This document shows, one piece after another, positions 41,266-44,795 of a stretch of 44,795 nucleotides of DNA. The position numbers and the translations under genes were made by a program. Under the pieces are notes generated by a model. It was not told where the DNA came from, did no database searches, and saw only the letters and a program-made list of their open reading frames with translations. Where the stretch lies: NCBI GenBank assembly GCA_020628475.1, contig JAHDFB010000013.1:14667-59461 (forward strand), in the 5' to 3' direction. Each line of letters starts with the position of its first letter. Within the stretch, counting starts at the first letter, position 1. The DNA comes from Saprospiraceae bacterium. Its GTDB lineage: Bacteria; Bacteroidota; Bacteroidia; Chitinophagales; Saprospiraceae.

Positions 41266-41889
41266 TTATAAATCTGGTAAATATCGCTGAACCATTTCTT
41301 CCTGCGTTTCTTCCCGTTTATTGGTCCCTAGCTGCTCGTTTAACATGCGACCCATGGTGGGGAAATCGGCTCGATTGATTTGTTTGTCCTGGTCCCATAA
41401 TTTGGAGCGCATCAGGGCCTTAGCACAATGTAGAAATACTTCCTCAACCCTTATATACAAACAAGATTTTGGTGGATTTTTCTCGGACGAAAATAAGGCA
41501 AGAAAAGCTTCATCGGTGCGGATTTCAGCTTGACCATTGATGCGCAATGTTTCATCGACACCCGGTATCAAAAACAACATGCCGACTCGACCGGTTTCTA
41601 CAATATTTACCAAACTATCCACTCGATTATTCCCTTTTGAATCCGGCACGATGAGATGATTGTCATCCTCGATATAAACAAAACCGGCATCTCCACCCCG
41701 CGGTGAAGCGTCCACTTTTCCCGCTTTATCGTAACTCGATAATACAAAAAATGGAGAAGTCTGGATAAAATGACGACTGTGTTGCTCCAATGATGGCAGT
41801 ACTTTTTTTTCAGCGCGTCCTTTAGGCCAACCATAGATTGCACGTAAATTTTCTTCGTTCGAGATTTTCATATTCCAAGGATTTTTCAA
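41266..41889 (-). CDS. FMN-dependent PPOX-type flavoprotein
   Basis: 207 residues. It opens 'ENLRAIYGWPKGRAEKKVLP' and continues 'SPFFVLSSYDKAGKVDASPR' then GGDAGFV, the split-barrel pyridoxamine 5'-phosphate oxidase-like fold of the MSMEG_1061 group. 'DETLRINGQAEIRTD' and 'CLYIRVEEVFLHCAKALMRS' fit the same group. It probably binds FMN or F420 and reduces an unknown small molecule, perhaps in detoxification. Starts at 41889 or 41871. The gene is flanked on both sides by structured repeats in opposite orientation. Confidence 0.88.
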   Translation of the reverse strand: MKNPWNMKISNEENLRAIYGWPKGRAEKKVLPSLEQHSRHFIQTSPFFVLSSYDKAGKVDASPRGGDAGFVYIEDDNHLIVPDSKGNNRVDSLVNIVETGRVGMLFLIPGVDETLRINGQAEIRTDEAFLALFSSEKNPPKSCLYIRVEEVFLHCAKALMRSKLWDQDKQINRADFPTMGRMLNEQLGTNKREETQEEMVQRYLPDL

Positions 41890-41930
41890 TTCAAAATAAA
41901 GATACTTATTTAATCAATCTTTTTCTGGGC

Positions 41931-42056
41931 GATCTGCATCGATCCCGATACCGTGACCGATGCGGCGTTATGTTCCAGCATTCGGCATAGGCCTCATCCC
42001 TACGGGATGGCAGCCTCAGGGCTACCATGCTTACACAGCACTATCGCGGTGATAAC
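41931..42056 (-). repeat. REP-like structured intergenic repeat, copy 2 (inverted)
   Basis: GC-richer than its flanks and built of small hairpins: GCATCG/CGATGC (41936-41941, 41958-41963), CATCCC-TAC-GGGATG (41995-42009) and GGCAGCC/GGCTACC (42009-42015, 42020-42026). Read on the minus strand it has GCGATAG, then CATGGTAG, then ATCGCCC, the same order as GCGATAG, GATGGTAG and ATCGCCC in the copy at 41140-41252. Overall similarity is weak. No gene is in the 291-base gap. Confidence 0.5.
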
Positions 42057-42180
42057 AGGATTAACATATACGTCATTTTTGACAGTTTTGATGGGCATGG
42101 TAAATAATCGAAAAAAAGTAAAAAACGCTGTTACAGAATGTACCTTGTAAGTATCTACAAAAAGTATAATTGAAAAGCCA

Positions 42181-43158
42181 ATGAAAAAAATACATACTTG
42201 GATCCTATTATTTAGTGCAAGTTGTACCTTGGGATTATCCTCTCTAAGGGCTCAAGAAGCCTTGCCCATTATCAATGTTATATCCTCAGGAGATGTGAAT
42301 ACCTCAGAAATTACTTTCGATGGAGAGACCATTTGTGTAGGAAATGATCAGGGGATTATTCGTCGACTTGCGCCTAATAACGGAGAAGTAATTGAAGTGC
42401 TTAAAAATGAGGCGATTACTACCTGTGGTTTAGAATATGATGGTGAATATTTCATTGCCGAGGCCTATGCCAAGGATCGATTGTATTATTTAGAAACATC
42501 CGATCTTGAAGTGGTCGATTCGATTGTGCCGGACTCCTTCAATGGATATATTCATGGAATCGCATGGGATGGAGCATTGCTTTGGTATACGATTTTTCAT
42601 TTTGGAACAACGGACACGATCTACGCATACGATCCGGAGACAATGACAACCGAAAAAGCACCATTCATGGATGAATATTCGAAAGGGGTGGCGTTTGATG
42701 GAGAATATATTTGGATCAGTGATAATTCGAATCAATCCAAACCACTATTGTATAAAATCGATCGAAACACCTTTGAAGAAGTAGAAGTCTATCTAGCACC
42801 AGGTGGTAAATATCCCAACGGCATGACCTTTGACGGCCAATATTTGTGGGTTTCCAATAACCAGACCGACTCCATTTATCAATTGGATATTGGGCTGGAG
42901 ACCTATCAAAAAGCCTGGGTGCAAGAGCAAGATCATATACAAGCCTATCCCAATCCTTGCCGAGATCAATTGTTCCTTGAATTCGAGCCAGCGGTCATCG
43001 GTAAGAATTTCGCCATATACAATGAAATGGGTGCATTGATTGAAAAACGAAAGATATTACACCCCCGTGAAGTACTCAATACCAGTTTATGCACACCGGG
43101 AAAATATTTTATATACATAGATTCTAAGCTCGAAGAATTGGTATTAATGGTAGACTAA
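42181..43158 (+). CDS. Secreted beta-propeller protein with T9SS sorting domain
   Basis: 325 residues. Signal peptide 'KIHTWILLFSASCTLGLSSL' and then a repeated blade pattern: 'FDGETICVGNDQGIIRRLAP', 'YDGEYFIAEAYAKDRLYYLE', 'WDGALLWYTIFHFG', 'FDGEYIWISDNSNQSKPLLY' and 'FDGQYLWVSNNQTDSIYQLD', about five to six units of roughly 45 residues. The last 75 residues, 'IQAYPNPCRDQLFLEFEPAV' onward, are a T9SS type A sorting domain. It should be exported and attached to the surface or released. Function unknown; a binding protein or enzyme scaffold is possible. Ends in a good terminator. Confidence 0.85.
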   Translation: MKKIHTWILLFSASCTLGLSSLRAQEALPIINVISSGDVNTSEITFDGETICVGNDQGIIRRLAPNNGEVIEVLKNEAITTCGLEYDGEYFIAEAYAKDRLYYLETSDLEVVDSIVPDSFNGYIHGIAWDGALLWYTIFHFGTTDTIYAYDPETMTTEKAPFMDEYSKGVAFDGEYIWISDNSNQSKPLLYKIDRNTFEEVEVYLAPGGKYPNGMTFDGQYLWVSNNQTDSIYQLDIGLETYQKAWVQEQDHIQAYPNPCRDQLFLEFEPAVIGKNFAIYNEMGALIEKRKILHPREVLNTSLCTPGKYFIYIDSKLEELVLMVD

Positions 43159-43171
43159 TTATCTACTGGTT

Positions 43172-43206
43172 TCCATGCCCTCTTTTTGAGTGGCATGGAT
43201 TTTTTC
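43172..43206 (+). terminator. Rho-independent terminator after the beta-propeller gene
   Basis: TCCATGCC (43172-43179) pairs with GGCATGGA (43192-43199), extended inside by CTC/GAG, and is followed by TTTTTTCTTTT. It begins 14 bases after the stop codon. Confidence 0.88.
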
Positions 43207-43293
43207 TTTTTGGCAAAAGTTAAACGAGATATTGAAAAAAAATACCATATGTCAACTAATTGCTACTATTTTCTTTTATTTCTCGATTTTGGA

Positions 43294-43326
43294 TTGATTT
43301 TTAAGTAATTAGAATGGCTAATTTTG
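43294..43326 (+). promoter_or_regulatory. Promoter of the TPR signalling gene
   Basis: An exact -7 box TAATTTTG at 43319-43326 with TTG at 43294-43296, spacing 22. Transcription near 43332 would leave a leader of about 140 bases. Confidence 0.6.
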
Positions 43327-43331
43327 TATTT

Positions 43332-43470
43332 TTATATAGCTATATATAGGGCGTGCAACTAGGCTAACCACTTATACTTGTATTCTCTTAGCCTTTATGT
43401 TATGATTTTGGGGGATTTCATAGCGTTGTTTATTGATATCCGGCTACATAGTTGAAATAGATACAATTGC
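43332..43470 (+). promoter_or_regulatory. Long structured 5' leader of the TPR signalling gene
   Basis: Holds the palindrome TATATAGCTATATA near 43334-43347 and a stem AGGCTAA (43361-43367) with TTAGCCT (43388-43394), loop of 20 bases. No upstream frame of note and no recognised riboswitch. Confidence 0.4.
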
Positions 43471-44795
43471 ATGTTAAGACTACTTTTACTTTTTGTCTTT
43501 CTATCATATTCGTCGATAGGAACAGCCATTTCTAGTGATTCTATACGTACAGAATTGGAACGTTTGGAAAACGAACCGATTTCCTATGAATTAATGTTGG
43601 AACATGAGGCCTTATTTACGAAGGCCGAAAAATTAAATTATCCATATGGTAAATACGGTGCTAAGAAATGGATCGGTTATTATTATTACAATCTAGGTGA
43701 TTATTCTAAGGCGGCGAAGATATTTTTAGAAGCATACGAGCTTAGTCAAGAACTCAATGAACCTTTAATCGAATCAGATGCCTTGACGTCTATCGCGAAA
43801 GTGTATTACGAAATTGGTGAGTTAGAAACCGCCATGAGCTATTATGACTCCGTAATTGAATCAGCCGAAGCGTTAAATAATAGAAAACTATTATCGGAAG
43901 CCAGTGCGGGATTGGCGCATTGTTATGCAAAAAAAGAAGATTATGCGAAGGCTATTGAGCTATTAACCATTGGATTGAACTATTATGAGAAGATGGGGCA
44001 AACTAAAAATGCCTTGATTGCGGAATTTAATACGGGCTATTATAGTATCAAGAATGGCAACTACGAAAAAGGATTGTCCATTGGCAAAAAATATTTAGAT
44101 CATTTCAAACCCTTGAAAGATACATTTGAGATGGCCTTTGGTTACTCATTAATTGGATTTGCGAAACATCAGTTGGGGAATATAGATGAATCTTTACTTT
44201 ATTTAGACACCTCGCTTTTCTACAGCGATGCTATGAAAATTCAGAGGCTCTCCATACAGTTGTATGAGGAAAAAGCTTTGGCATTTGCCGAGAAAGGCGA
44301 TTTTGAAGAGGCATTACGTTTGCAAAGAATTTATAGCGAACGCAACAAGGAATTGATGAAAGAATCGAGTCAAGGAAACATCATTTTACTTGAACTAAAA
44401 TCCTTGGCCGCGAAAAAAGAACAACAATTGATGCAATCTCAGCTTCTGATCAATAAGATGTATGTTCGACAACAGAAAATCTATATGATTGTTGGTGGTT
44501 TATTATCCTTTCTTGTGATAGCATTACTCATCCTGAATAAGAAAAAACAGGATGTTACCAAAGGAAAAGCGCTGAGTGATATTCGCAATGAATTGATTCA
44601 AAGTGAATTACGCAGGAAAGAAATGAAGGCTTCGAAATTGGAAGAAAGATTAGAGTCTAAGCAGGCGGATCTTACCAATTTTGCTTTGGATATAGCTCGG
44701 AAGAACGAGTTTTCAACGGAATTAATTGAACGCTTGACCAAACTACAGAAATCTTCCGGAAACCTCGATGGACTTAAAGAAATTATCGGTTTTAC
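43471..44795 (+). CDS. TPR-containing membrane signalling protein, 3' end cut by window
   Basis: 441 complete codons are visible and the frame runs off the end. A signal peptide (LRLLLLFVFLSYSSIGTA) leads a periplasmic TPR region of about 300 residues ('GYYYYNLGDYSKAAKIFLEA', 'TSIAKVYYEIGELETAMSYY', 'GLAHCYAKKEDYAKAIELLT'). One transmembrane helix follows at about residues 336-352 (IYMIVGGLLSFLVIALLIL), then a cytosolic coiled coil with 'SKQADLTNFALDIARKNEF'. In Bacteroidota this layout normally ends in a LuxR-type helix-turn-helix; the DNA-binding part would lie beyond 44795. So a membrane-bound transcriptional regulator is likely but not shown. Confidence 0.85.
   Translation, partial: MLRLLLLFVFLSYSSIGTAISSDSIRTELERLENEPISYELMLEHEALFTKAEKLNYPYGKYGAKKWIGYYYYNLGDYSKAAKIFLEAYELSQELNEPLIESDALTSIAKVYYEIGELETAMSYYDSVIESAEALNNRKLLSEASAGLAHCYAKKEDYAKAIELLTIGLNYYEKMGQTKNALIAEFNTGYYSIKNGNYEKGLSIGKKYLDHFKPLKDTFEMAFGYSLIGFAKHQLGNIDESLLYLDTSLFYSDAMKIQRLSIQLYEEKALAFAEKGDFEEALRLQRIYSERNKELMKESSQGNIILLELKSLAAKKEQQLMQSQLLINKMYVRQQKIYMIVGGLLSFLVIALLILNKKKQDVTKGKALSDIRNELIQSELRRKEMKASKLEERLESKQADLTNFALDIARKNEFSTELIERLTKLQKSSGNLDGLKEIIGF

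Noticed and set aside
41166-41378. Plus-strand frame through the REP-like repeat into the flavoprotein gene
   Set aside because: Half comes from structured repeat DNA and half is antisense to a clear coding region.
1-44795. CRISPR array, tRNA or prophage
   Set aside because: No regularly spaced direct repeats, cloverleaf-like segments or phage structural genes were seen on reading both strands.

Overview
The window looks like chromosome of a member of the Bacteroidota, most probably a Saprospiria/Lewinella-like marine or freshwater aerobe. The evidence is an AT-rich base composition, a TonB-dependent receptor with an N-terminal carboxypeptidase-regulatory-like domain, secreted proteins ending in type IX secretion (Por/T9SS) sorting domains, several exact copies of the Bacteroidota -7 promoter motif TAnnTTTG, and few Shine-Dalgarno sequences. 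The genus is inference. I saw no tRNA, rRNA, prophage, CRISPR array or intact insertion sequence.

Layout. 1-2467: the 3' part of an OmpA-domain gene, a strong terminator, then an AGCS sodium/alanine-type symporter. 2464-9421: a MoxR-type membrane locus on the minus strand (SpoIIM-like protein, multi-pass protein, DUF4129-like, DUF4350-like, MoxR ATPase, DUF58), with a divergent RDD-family gene. 9424-12183: a PepD-type dipeptidase, a YjdI-CDGSH iron-sulfur fusion and a PAP2 phosphatase. 12351-14909: acyl-CoA dehydrogenase and a TetR-family regulator. 15188-17068: a tandem-OmpA protein paired with a membrane-anchored double helix-hairpin-helix protein.

17137-24271: a complete, tightly overlapping histidine operon on the minus strand (hisG-D-C-B-H-A-F-IE). 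Its leader is readable in full: a 19-residue peptide with five His codons, an antiterminator, a Rho-independent attenuator, and a further hairpin against the hisG start codon.

24429-28982: a small membrane protein, then a TonB-dependent receptor followed by a beta-propeller phytase lipoprotein, a phytate-phosphorus scavenging pair split by a terminator. 28991-32690: rhodanese, methyltransferase, a TPR-like protein, and a sulfite-dehydrogenase-type molybdoenzyme with its membrane-anchored cytochrome c. 32861-38811: a secreted glucose/sorbosone dehydrogenase-like protein with PKD and T9SS domains, a degenerate RAYT-like transposase, a sterol-desaturase-family protein, a DUF983 protein and a beta-carbonic anhydrase. 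38927-44795: orphan proteins, a PPOX flavoprotein flanked by inverted REP-like structured repeats, a T9SS-exported beta-propeller, and a TPR signalling protein cut by the window end.

Most notable non-coding signals: the his attenuator (17 kb to 24 kb operon), and a compact predicted RNA at 40470-40595 that begins just after an exact -7 promoter motif, contains two copies of one nonamer competing for a single complementary arm, and ends in a perfect terminator hairpin. No database or folding program was available; all family calls come from motifs read by eye.
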